Part shown: in pieces, positions 12,277 through 23,470 of the stretch
Numbering within the stretch: position 1 is the stretch's first letter
Layout of the letters: each line of letters starts with the position of its first letter
The notes under the pieces: generated by a model
Told to the model about the DNA's origin: nothing
The model's input: only the letters and a program-made list of their open reading frames with translations
Database searches by the model: none
Origin: Cystobasidium ongulense
Lineage: Eukaryota > Basidiomycota > Cystobasidiomycetes > Cystobasidiales > Cystobasidiaceae
Reading direction: 5' to 3'
Assembly (NCBI GenBank): GCA_022835595.1
Contig: BQUP01000006.1
Location: 558,001-622,000 of the forward strand
DNA: 64,000 bases
Position numbers and translations under genes: made by a program

Positions 12277-14138
12277 ATGCCACGCAGCGACACCACCAAG
12301 GCACAGCCCAGCAAGGCGACATCCACGTCCACTCGTCTCTCGTCCCTCAACGGCGGGCCCTCTCCATTCCCACGGCGCATGCCGGTAGCCTCTCCAAAAG
12401 CACCAGCAGCAGCATCAAGCAGCGCATCCTTCTCATCCAGCTCTCCCTCTTTGAACAACTCGACGACGACTGCAAGGCAAGAAGCTGACTCGATGGCTCG
12501 CAAATTGACCCGCTTCTACACTGCAAACTTTGAACGCAGACCTGTCATTACCCTTTGGTAAGTAGACCTTTATACGCGAGAGCATCGCTGGGTGCGAATT
12601 TCCCAATGGCTCAAGACGCGCCCGAGGTGCATTCAGGATTTATAGATGGGATGGCAAACTGGAGCGATGCAGACAAAGATGCTGACACCGCTCTGTGAAT
12701 CACCCTAACACAGCGTAACGAACAGCATACTCAGCACAATAGGCGATGCTGCTGCTCAGTTGATTCCCATCATTGTGAGTTCAAGCTCAACGCGTGATCG
12801 CCTATGAATACGAACAAACATTGAATGCAGAAGCTGATCTTACCTTAACCACTTTCATTCGTCTTTTGCATGCCATTGTTTCCACAACCCTCTAATAACC
12901 GCCTCAATCCTCTACGCCTCTGTCGGTTCGCTGCCACCCGTCGATCAGGGAGCTGCCGCTGGTGCACCAGTGCCAGGATGGGATTTCGAACGAACTCTAC
13001 GCTTTGCAATGTTTGGCTTTTCTGTTGGACCAATGATAGGTGTGTCTTTTCGACTGGTCTTGTATGCATATATGCTGTACAGGATCGTATATGGGTTCAC
13101 CACTGACACTTGAACTTCTTCGCTTTTACCCCCACGTTGTCTTTCACCGCCCTTCATCCACAATCCATACAATACATACATTCCATACATTCCACACGAT
13201 ACTGCTATCTGAAACATCTCATTTCAACCTATACCTGCCGGTCCTCGTCGAATTGACCCGCAGAAAAATGGAATAGGTTTCTAGAATACAGGTTCCCTCT
13301 GCGACCTGTTTCAGAAGTATTTGAAGGAGAATTAAAACCAGATGAAGATCCTAATTCACCTGCTTTTATAGAAAAGCTCAAAAAGGATGCCGAGAAAGAA
13401 GGATTCAGAGTGAATATAGATCGAGGTGATTCGGATCAAGGTCAACAATACGCTTCAAAGTCGGCGCTCAACATCCCTTCTAACGCTCATCGTAGAGGTA
13501 GCTCAAAGAGTGATTCAACATCACAAAATAACATCAATGGAAGTGATGGAAGTGGTAGTAGAATCGTAGATCCACAACATATAGCAATGCCAAATACAGG
13601 TGGTCAACCAGGTCAAATTTCAGTAGTCGCTCTATTTAAAAGAGTCTTCGCAGATCAGTTATTTATGGCTCCTTTGGGTATTGCACTTTTCATCTCTACA
13701 ATGGCGATTCTTGAAGGTTTAGAATGGGATGACATCATGGAAAGATATAAGAAAATGTTTATTCCTATTCTTTTGGTCAATTGGCAAATGTGAGTGTTGG
13801 AATTTTCGCCTGACCCAGTTCTTTGGCTTTACTCTTTGGAGCATACACTCGATATGTACGCATACTGACACCACGATGTGTCATCTTACTCCTCTTCAGA
13901 TGGCCCTTCGTACAAATCATCAACTTCAGATACCTCCCTCTAAGATATAGAGTGCCTTTCTCAGCCAGCTTAGGTGTTCTATGGTGAGTAAACCCAGCTC
14001 TGCACATCGGACTCGAGTCAGGGTGCATTAGATTTGGGATTGAAAGTTGTACACTACTGACGGTCATTTACCTATCCTCGCAGGACCGTCTTCCTTTCTA
14101 TCAAAAACGCGAAAGCAACAGCTCCTAAAGTAGCGTAA
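12277..14138 (+). CDS. Mpv17/PMP22 (Sym1) family membrane protein
   Basis: Six exons (12277-12557, 12714-12774, 12949-13039, 13264-13789, 13900-13983, 14084-14138) give 365 aa. Family segments: LTRFYTANFERRPVITLCV, ILSTIGDAAAQL, ERTLRFAMFGFSVGPMIGEKW, then NRFLEYRFPLRP, and the signature C-terminal part LLVNWQIWPFVQIINFRYLP and LRYRVPFSASLGVLW. Mpv17/Sym1 proteins are four-helix inner-mitochondrial (or peroxisomal) membrane channels linked to metabolite balance and mtDNA stability. Compared with the 170-200 aa typical members, this one has a Ser/Pro/Ala-rich N-terminal extension (about 80 aa) and a long hydrophilic insertion after PLRPVSEVFEGE before the third helix, as in other fungal members. 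The third exon's acceptor was chosen because it is the only one that keeps frame without adding stop codons. Confidence 0.88.
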
Positions 14139-14503
14139 TCTTCTGCTAAATTCAAGCCAGGATGACATAAGAATGGAAGGACGAAGGAAGAAAGAACGTC
14201 ATCTAGGGAGGAAGTGACAGTATCAGATTGGGCAATTTAGTATTGTCGCGTGTATCATATGAAGTTATCGCAAAGCGGTTTCGCCTAGATCTCTCGTTTC
14301 AAATCGCAACATGGGCGCTCTGTAGTCCCAATTAAATAGGCTGCTCATTAAGCATGGCATAAACACGGCCTAGAGACGCTTCTACATATCAAAGCTAGTA
14401 AATCATAATAAGCTGTTTCACTGTATGTAGCCAACAACATGAAAATACGAGAAGAATCTTTCTGTGAATAGCATAAGATTGCCGAAAACTGGTCCGAGAT
14501 CAA
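14139..14503. other. Convergent intergenic region, Mpv17-like / Esf1
   Basis: 3' flanks of two genes that converge. A/T-rich compared with surrounding coding DNA; no open frame of note. Confidence 0.5.
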
Positions 14504-16977
14504 TCAAGCAGTCTTTTGCTTTTTCTTCTTGTGTTGCTTGTCTGGTTTTGAGCCCGATGCGGTAGAAGACGACTGACTTTTGCGTTTGATTGACTCGACG
14601 AGTGATAAAAGGCCATCTTTGCTTGTTTCGGTTGACGGCTTTGTTATTGATGACCCTGTAGGCGTACTTTCAATAGGCGCATCGGTATCACGACGTTTTC
14701 TAGATTCGTCAAGAATGCGTTGCATGTTCTTGGTCTTGACGTATCTGTTAAATGTCACGAGATAGATTTTTTCGTCAGTGAACGATTATAGAAAGATGGT
14801 GAAAAATAGACTGACTTTGCATTGGAAGGATCAAGAGCGAATTCATGATCTTCATGTAATTTAGTAAATCTATTATCTTTGAGATCAATTTCAAATTTAT
14901 CTTGTTCCCTTTCCAACAATTTCTTAGCTTCTTCATGTTTCTTTCTATCTTTACCCTTTTTAAGCATTTTCTTTGGTTTCGAAGACACTTTTTCTGCTCT
15001 TAAGATAGCTTGCATATCGAAATGACGTCCATCATCTCCTGACTCATTTCCTTCTCCATCGTCTCCACCAACAAGTAAAGAAAGTTGAGCTGCTTCTTTT
15101 TCTTTCAATTCTCTTTCTAATTGTTTTTGAGCTTTCTTGCTTATTTTAGCTGTATTGACCTCTTCCCTCTCCTCTTCTTCTTCTTCAGCACCGTCAACGT
15201 CAAAGAATGCATCTACACCACCTTCTTCGGAGATATTTCCATCCGCTTCACCGAACGCATTAGCATCGAAAGCTTCATCAGGATCACTATCATCATATTC
15301 ATCCATGACAACTCTTCCTTTTCCGGCAGCTTTCTTCTTTTCTGCCATTCGTTTTTCCTTCTTTTTCAATCTACGTTCTCGTTCTTTACGTTGATAAGTT
15401 TCGAGTGAAGTTTCTTCCTTTGTTCCATCTTCACCTTCACCTTCTTTTTCTCCATCTAATGCTGGTCCGAAGGTAACTTCCATATCCGCGTCATCTTCAT
15501 CTCCGCTTGAAATGTCGTCACCTTCAAGAGGTTCTTCGCCTAGTCCGAACGCAGCTCGCATACGAGTACGAGCAGCGACATCATCCTCACTGTCAGAAGC
15601 TAACAGAGCCGAATAATCAATCTGTTCTTCTTGTTTTCCTTTGCCCTTTTGCTTCTTATCCTTGCTCGGATGGGCACCTCGAACAAGTTTGAGTCGCTCA
15701 GGATCATCTTGATCCCATGTAAGCTTGACCTTAGAATTTCGGAGTGCGTGTGTCACGAAGTCTCCTGGCTTATAAGATTGCAAATCCGCACTCTTGGAGG
15801 TCACTTCATCTGTCGGCTTGTCATCAAATGTGACATCGTCTGGGACGAATCTGTGCAAAAAGTAAGATGAAAGGTGAGTCTTCGTTTACTCTATATCACG
15901 CTGGCCGACCCGTCCGACTTGACCAACATACCTTAAATCTAAGATATTTGCAGTCGCTTCATACTCTGATCCATCAATCTCATCGTAGGCATGTTGTGAG
16001 GCGGATACGGTGTCGAATGTGACTACTGCATAGTGATAACGAAGTCTCTCTAGTTGATATCTTCTCAAGGCGACTTCGTCATATTCTTCTTGATTTTCAT
16101 CCTCGCTATCCGTAATATGATCATCCTCTTGACGTTGTACTTTTTTAGCTTTCTTCTTAAGCTCAACAACGCTCGAAGATATCTTTTTCTTCTTGCCAAA
16201 GATTTCAATCGGGGGTCCTTCTTTTTCTTCTCGTTCCATGCGTTTCTTACCGAAATCACTTGGGTAGATTCTCACACTCGTTACGCTACCCTTTGCGATT
16301 TTCGACTTGGATTTTCGACTTGCGAGAGCTGTACCGTCTGTCAAGCCGGAAACGGAAGAAGAAAGTACGGATTCGAAGACTTTGTACAAGTCGATGGCTC
16401 GTACATTGTCCCAATCAAGATTGACTACTGCTATCCTCTTTGTGGTATTCTCGAGCATTGGAACGTCATCTTCATAACCTGCATCTTGTAATGCTGATGT
16501 CGAAGCCGTCGGTATGTCTTCATCAAGATCAATATCTCCATCCGAGAGTGCACGCTCTTCACGAGCATGTGCTTTCTTTGCTGCTTTGCTACCGAGGATT
16601 GTCTCGCCTACATCGCCTTCGTCCTCATCATCATCACTATCTTCATCTTCACTAGCTGATTTGTCTTCATCCTCATCATCCTCCTCTCCCTCTTCACTGC
16701 TACTCTCGACCAAGCCTTCACCTCTAGCTAGATCTAAACCAGCCGCAGGACCTTTTTTCTTCTCGTCGAGGCGATAAAAAGACTTGAGAGCTTGTTTATT
16801 CTTGCCTTTGTCTACTCTCTTGCCGTATTTATCTACTTTGGCGGTCTCCTCGGCTGGATCACCTTCGAGCAGAGATTTGAAGCGATCATCTATCACGACT
16901 TTCTGCGACGCCTTGGATGGCCGCAGGAAGCGTGGGTCTGTCGACAGCCGCGCAAAGCGAGGATCTTTGGGTGCCAT
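14504..16977 (-). CDS. Pre-rRNA processing protein Esf1
   Basis: Three exons (16977-15932, 15850-14816, 14744-14504) give 773 aa. The protein starts MAPKDPRFARLSTDPRFLRP, typical of Esf1, and carries KVDKYGKRVDKG, then long acidic tracts (EEGEEDDEDEDK), the segment RIAVVNLDWDNVRAIDLYKV with SVRIYPSDFGKKRME, the conserved LDLRFVPDDVTFDD and KVKLTWDQDDPERLKL, and a lysine-rich C-terminal NUC153-type part (DNRFTKLHEDHEFALDPSNA). Esf1 is a nucleolar factor needed for early 18S rRNA processing in the small-subunit processome. Both introns lie within conserved segments and keep frame. Start at 16977 is the first ATG; a TTG six bases upstream is in frame but not expected in a eukaryote. The C-terminal KKKKQK looks like a nucleolar signal. 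Confidence 0.93.
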
Positions 16978-17804
16978 GTTCAAGTGTCTGTCGGCGTCTT
17001 GAGATCAAGTGGTGTGTGAAGGCAAGTACGCCTCTGCATCTCTTTGACAAGACCTTGCTTGAACTTGGGGTTTTTTCGAACAGATGATCGAAATAGTGGC
17101 AAAAGCATGGGCGACGTGACAAGACTGTGCAGACTGGCTATATGCTGCTCGAGACTAGGTTGGCCTATATGCACATCCACCAAGCTGGAAGCTTGGAAGG
17201 CAGACGTACTGACGTGACGTATCTTCAGGAAGATCTCCAATTGGATCTCACCTTCCAACCTTCCAGAATGTGAGTGTAAAAGCAGCCGGTTTTCGAGCTT
17301 CAAAGGTTGTCTCTCTTCTCATCGCTTGCCTGGGGGACGAGCGGTCACTTAAATTAACAACTCACTAATTCAAAACGTCAAGTTAGTTTCGCATGTTGCT
17401 CGTCAACTCACTACATGCCTGATATAGCCTCTGACTTTGGCTAAAGCTCGCTAATCAGGGCGATTCCAGAGGCTCGCCCTCTACATTCGAGAAGCGTGTA
17501 ACGCACGTGCCCATACTCGCTAGAGGTCTCCCATGAAAGACTCTAAGGCCGGCGGAGTGACTTACAGAGCGAGAGCAGCTTGTGTTCTGTCAGATGACCA
17601 GCTTTCGCGGCCATCAAGGCTTGCACGATAACGCTCCGTCTCGGCCGAAGTCGATCACTCGTCTCCATCTAATGGCGGTAATGCCGGCATCTCTTTCCAT
17701 CGGCACATCAGCCCCAAACCATCCACACATCTCTCGTCCTTACCTTGTCGATACAGAAACCAAACCACATCGTTTCGCCTCGCTGCTATATAAATCCACC
17801 CACC
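16978..17804. promoter_or_regulatory. Divergent intergenic region, Esf1 / amidase
   Basis: 827 bp between two divergent start codons, presumably holding both promoters. A TATATAAA occurs at 17787-17794, but it lies only 10 bp before the amidase ATG, too close to act as a TATA box for that start. No convincing coding frame. Confidence 0.45.
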
Positions 17805-20276
17805 ATGCCCTTCCCAGCCCACCATGAGACCTTGAAGCATGTAACGAAAGATAACTGGAAGGACCTCGCAGCCGTGAAGCGAAAGTCCGTATACAATGCA
17901 ATCCCGGAAAACTGGCTTCTACCTGAAGGAAAGTACTCTGACTTGCAAAATGTCATGGATGTGCCCAAGGACTGTGGTCTGCTCAGCGAGCAAGAGCTTG
18001 AGATTACGGAGATAGACGATGTCGCCGAGGTGGGTTCAGTATTGAGTTGCGCATTCTTGTGTACATTAGACTGACCCTGAGCATCAAAGCTGGCCAACAA
18101 AATAGCTAAAAAGGAGCTATCGGCTGCTAGTGTTGCCGCAGCTTTCTGCAAGAGAGCTGCTATAGCTCATCAATTGACAAATTGTAAGCGGGGAGCTCCG
18201 CAATGATCGGCCCGGTACTGGTACTGAAAATGAACCACATACAAGGTTTGACCGAAATCATGTTCGAAAGAGCAGCAACAAGGGCTAAGGAGTTGGATGA
18301 GATTCTGGCTACAACCGGAAAAGTCATGTGAGCACTGACTATCTGTGTACACCCAAAAAAAACTTGTGCGCTTACAACCTTCTCAGCGGTCCCCTCCACG
18401 GAGTTCCGGTCTCTCTGAAAGACCAGTTCGATATTAAAGGCGTCGAGCTAACAATGGGCTACGCTGCCTATCTGGGTCGCATCTCGCCAGAAAATTCTGC
18501 ATTGGTCGATTTGCTCGAAGCGATGGGAGCGATCATTTATGTTCGCACCAACATCCCACAGACCTTGATGGTAAGCTGATTTTGAATGCCTGTACTAATG
18601 TTGGGCTGACCGGCAAATCCCCCCTAGATTGGAGATACTTTCAACCATGTCTTCGGCCGGACTGTCAATCCCAGACACCGCAAGATGAGTCCTGGTGGTT
18701 CCAGCGGTGGCGAGGGTGCTCTCATCGCCCTCAAGGGCTCCATCCTCGGAATTGTAAGTAAAGCACATCGATTGTATTATATGAAGATTTCTAGCTGATC
18801 ACCAAATTTCAGGGAACCGACATAGGGTATGCGTCTAATAATTCGTCACACGTGAAGAGCAGTCGCTGATTCCCACTGCTCCCCCACAGCGGAAGCGTCC
18901 GTATCCCATCAGCCATGTGCGGTTTGACGACCATACGTCCAAGTGGGTGAAGCCGTCTAGACCTCACGCCACGCCCAGACTCACTTTATTCTGTGCTGCT
19001 GCTCAGGTTCGCGCAGAATGCCCTATGGCAAAGCGACCAATAGTCTGCTAGGTCAGGAGAGTGTCCTCTCCGTAGCGGGACCCATGTGCCGTACTCTGGC
19101 TTCTGTGGACTTCTTTATGCGTACGGTCCTCGACGCTTGTCCCGCCGACTACGATGCAACGGCTTTCCCTTTCCCGTTCAATAACAAAGCATTTGATACT
19201 ACCGCACAATACAAGAAGCTCGCTTTCGGCTACAGCAAGACTGATGGCCACGTTCACGTGACCCCGCCAGTTAGTCGAGCGATTGACGAGACTGTGCAAG
19301 CGCTCAAAGCTGCTGGACACGATGGTAAGCAAGTTCATACGTCTGTAAGCTTCTAGAGACTGAGCGATACCCACAGTTTTCGAGTTCGACATGGCTAGAT
19401 ATAAACGTGCTTGGGAACTGTGCTGCGAGATCTTTGCCGCGGATGGTGCAGAGGACGTCAATCGCGTCTTGTCTGCTGTCAACGAACCTCTAATTGAGGG
19501 ACTGATACTCGGGGATGTTACAAACAAGAAAAGTGTCTATGAGCTGCATCAATTGAACAGAGAGAGTAAGTATGATGCACCTCGATGAACGCAATTCCGC
19601 TCGGATAGCTCAAATGAATGCATCTCTTGCAGAGGAGTTTATCCAGCAGAACGTTCTACGGGAATGGCTTGCTACTGTCTCGCAATCTACTACCGGCCGA
19701 CCTATGGATGCCCTCCTTTTCCCTGCTGTTGCAAGTCCAGTTCGGAGATTTACCGAGTAAGGCTTTATTACCATTGATATTGTGACCATCCGCTGACACG
19801 GATTGCGCCCAACAGCGACAAGCATGCTGGATTGACCGGGTATGCCTCGATACATAGCTGAAGCAAACCTTGGCTGATCTTTCAATTCAGAGTTTTCAAC
19901 ATATTGGATCTACCCGCGTGTGTCTTACCCGTAACTACGCAGGATCCGGCAAAGGACCCAAAGGCGGACGGCATTAAATATTTCAATGACATGGACAAGA
20001 GCATCCACGAACAATGTAAGAATGCCTTGTCTACAATGTTCATTGCAGGACATGGCTGAAGTTTTTATGCTACATTCGCGCGATAAAAGATGACGCCGAG
20101 TTCGGTGCTGGAATGCCAGTAGCCATTCAAGTGTAAGAGATTGCACGACGACTATGGCTTGACCCACGAAGCTGAGGCTTGTGTTGTTTTGCAGTGTGGG
20201 ACGAAGATGGCAGGAGGAAAAGTTGCTTGCCGTGACAAAGGTAGTCGCTGAAGTTCTTGGAAACAAGACGGCCTAA
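17805..20276 (+). CDS. Amidase-signature enzyme, acetamidase-like
   Basis: Fourteen exons (17805-18029, 18090-18183, 18246-18327, 18387-18570, 18628-18753, 18813-18826, 18890-18942, 19007-19324, 19377-19565, 19633-19756, 19816-19839, 19891-20015, 20090-20132, 20195-20276) encode 560 aa. The Ser-cisSer-Lys triad is complete: Lys145 in VSLKDQFD, the cis-Ser at about 220-221 in SPGGSSGGEGAL, and nucleophile Ser244 in GTDIGGSVRIP. Other fungal amidase segments: LTEIMFERAATRAKELD, RPSSRRMPYGKATNS and QESVLSVAGPMCRT. The family hydrolyses amides to acid plus ammonia; acetamidase or general amidase activity is likely and would let the fungus use amides as nitrogen source. One exon is only 14 nt and carries part of the nucleophile loop. 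No signal peptide. It converges on a FluG-like gene that contains a glutamine synthetase domain; a nitrogen link is only a suggestion. Confidence 0.92.
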
Positions 20277-20314
20277 ATGCGGTAAATGCCTGGCCAGGCC
20301 AGCGAGAAAGTAAT

Positions 20315-23213
20315 TTAGTACCGCTCGATCATATAGACGCGACTTTTGAGTTGAACCTGCTCCGTAGTCATGTTCTCCTTCCTTTGCGGCTCGAGTTGTT
20401 TCAAAAGTGCGAGTTCTTCCTCCTTGACCTGAGTGTAGCGGATTGCAGGCTCTGCGCCAAATTGTTGGATGAATGGAGTAACTCGCGCTTTCGAATCACG
20501 TAGAGTGCCCAGGAGACTCGTACGCTTGCCCATGGCATTGAAGAAGTTGGCTAATGCTTCTTTGAGGGTTTTAGGCAAAGTCTTTGTGATCCCTCTAGAC
20601 GATCTCTCCTCCGGAGTCAGCTTGCTTGCCGGCACTGATAGACAAGGTTAAGAATCAGTCGAGAGTCAATTTGACGGTATCATAGTATGATCTTATCGAC
20701 CTACCGCTGATTGGGGTGGGAAGTGGTAAATTCTGTTCTACGCCAATACCACCGGCTGTCAGTACAGCCGCAACAGCCAAATAAGGGTTCGCTAAACCAT
20801 CAAAGGCTTTCATCTCCCAATGTGCGGTCTTCGCGTCGATACGTCTGAGTGGTGTATCACGGTTCTCTTCGCCCCAAGCGCACCACGTCCCCCCTGTCCA
20901 GGCTCCATCAACGACACGATCATACGAATGATAGCCTCCCAAACTGAATGCACAGATCGAGGGGAGTTCTTCTAGTATGCCTGCGTAGAACCCATCTTGC
21001 TTTGATACCGGCTCGAAAGACATGTGAAGGTGCATTCCGCTACAAGCACCATTCGGAACTGGCCTGGGATGGAACGTGGCGCGATAACCTTGAATGGCTG
21101 CGATATAAGCCACAACTTCTTTTGCATGCACGAGCTGATCTACAGCTTGTACAACTGGTAGCGGACCAAGCGGTATTTCGTCTAAGGGGAATATCAGTGC
21201 TGGTCTAGCGGCTATTAGCGCATCACATGTAGCTCACACTGTCCATCTCCAGATTCGCTGTGGAATTGCGCAACTTCGACTCCACTGTCTTGCAAGGCTG
21301 TCACTATATCTTCGAGAATAGTCAAAGCTCTACCTCCATCGGCGAGTAGTGCACGAGACGTGCTCCACGCATGGGCAGTGGAAATCGGCACGAGCCGGCC
21401 TTCCTGAAGGGCTTTGTCTTCGAACAGGTGGAACTCGAGTTCGAATCCAACCAAGAAGTTGTTGATACCGGTAGCTTCCAGACTTTCGAGAGACTGTTTG
21501 AGCAGAGTTCTCGGATCTTGATGGTTGTGACCACCTTCCTGCATGCGGAAGTCGCCCATCACACTTGCATAGCCTTTGCGAGGGTGCAACCGAATGTCGG
21601 AATAATCTGGAATATACGGTATTTGACCCGTCGTCGAAAAGTCGGAGATCCCCGGTGCATCGTTCTGGAGAAGGAAAGGAGCATCCACAACGACTTGGAA
21701 GACGCGCCCGTCATTGTCTGGCTTGGAGAGGTGCCGTCTCAGGTAGTCCAACGTGAGTACTCTGGTTCGAACGCTGCCAGTATAGTCTACCCAGCTATGG
21801 CGAAGGAACCGGACACTAGGATGGAGGGAAATAAAATCCTCCAGTTGCTGTAATGCTTCTCCGGAAGACTTAGAAGACGCCGCTCGGACGGAGTTATTGT
21901 CAGGCTTGAAATCCAGATCAAGGTGATAGAGCCGATTTGAGGTTTCGAACAATAGAGACTTGGCGATCTCTCCAGCCTGTCCAAAAGTACAATCTCTCTT
22001 GACGACCATGTCATAAAGTACTGATAGGAGAACTTCCTGCACTTGCTTGACGGCTACGGAGTATGTTTCTTGGACAATATGCCCATCTGTAGACCAGCAT
22101 AGCTTCTCTGCAGGTGTAAGAGCAAGAGCTTCTCTGATAACTTGCTCCTGAGCACTACGAGATACCATAGGGAAGACTTCTCCAATGTCCAAATAGACAT
22201 TTGTGAAGACGCAAGCGAGGTAGCCCGCTTCTCGGGTGAAAGGGTACGATGCATGAAGTAGGACGACAGGTACTTCGGGATACGCTTCAATAAAAGGTTG
22301 TAGGTACGAAGGATTCGCTAGGAGGAGCTTCAGATCGTTATCTCCCAGGCCTGTATGGAATTGAAGAGGTTTTGCCGGCTGCTTGGTGGCGACTGACTGA
22401 TCCGTGATGAGTCGTGCCAACAGGTTGACCAAGAAGTCATTGACAGGCTTCGAACTGATTCGGACAGGTGCGGAGTTGTCGAAGTTTTCTGCCAGCTGGT
22501 CTACATAAGCATGTACACTGGACTCATCGTATACCGGCGAAAGATCTAGGCCAGAACGGTAGCAGATTGCCTAAGATGGGGATTCAGTCCATGATTCTTG
22601 TTGGAAAGGATTTAGACCCACGATGACATACACTTTTGAACCCTACCACCTCCTTGTCCGCAATGGCTTCCTTGATGGCTGCTTCTAGCGCCTGGATGAA
22701 CGCCTCTCCACTCCGATTACGTTGCTCTTGCAGGACGTCTTCAGCCAGAGTCTCAATCCTTACGATACGCTTTGCAGGACTCTTCAGGAACTGAGAGTGC
22801 CAGTCATAGGAGTGCAGCCCCTTGGAGTGTCTAAGACCATCATCTATGAGGATTGTCTGAATTCCCGCGAGACTCTGCTGAGTGAAGGCCTTCTCATCAA
22901 AGTTGCGGCGCTTGGACAGGTACTGCTGGAAGCGGACCTTTGAGGAAGCTTCACTTGACGGAGTCCCTTCTTGCCAGTGTAGATCATTCAATGCTCGTAT
23001 GAAGGGCAGACCTGTCGAGACTGCAGCTTGTGCAGGGCCGGAGGCTTCTGTCGCTGTGGCAAGAATGTCCGCGTCCGTCTGATCCGAGAATGGGAGAAGC
23101 GGGTGCGCGTGGTGGTCGATGATGGGGCAGCTATCAATGAACGCTGCCAGTGACCTCTTATCTGATATAGAAGGAGTGTTCGCCATTTTGCCGGTCGTGT
23201 CGGAGGCAAGCAT
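20315..23213 (-). CDS. FluG-like fusion: amidohydrolase plus glutamine synthetase domain
   Basis: Four exons (23213-22632, 22570-21238, 21181-20705, 20634-20315) give 903 aa. Residues to about 420 are an amidohydrolase-2 domain: it opens with IDSCPIIDHHAHPLLPFSD (metal-binding HxH) and includes KPLQFHTGLGDNDLKLL, PVVLLHASYPFTREAGYL and EKLCWSTDG. The C-terminal half is a glutamine synthetase fold: FLRHSWVDYTGSVRTRVL, GFELEFHLF, SESGDGQYEIPLGPL, GACSGMHLHMSF, and DGLANPYLAVAAVLTAGGIG. This is the architecture of Aspergillus nidulans FluG, needed for an extracellular signal that triggers conidiation; in many fungi the exact reaction is unknown. The nearest in-frame ATG gives the start at 23213; a second ATG at 23186 is possible. 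The active residues of both halves look retained, so this is not a relic. Confidence 0.9.
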
Positions 23214-23470
23214 AACCGACAACTAATTTAAAAGAGTATCTCGCTTGATAGTGTCACATCAGTCGACATCCTTCAAGATTTAACAATAGTGAGTCTTCTA
23301 TGGCGATGGAAGGATCTATGTCAATAGTAATATTATTCGATTCATTTAGTAAGTCGTTTCTAGGGAAATTATGGTACATTTATTAAGGAGGCTCCTCTAA
23401 AAGGTGTACTCTTGAGCTATATACACTTTTGTTCAACCGGTAAGAAATGCTCCAACTATTTGTGAACTAT

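Noticed and set aside
17787-17794. TATATAAA as TATA box of the amidase gene
   Set aside because: It lies only 10 bp upstream of the start codon and would place the transcription start inside the coding region.
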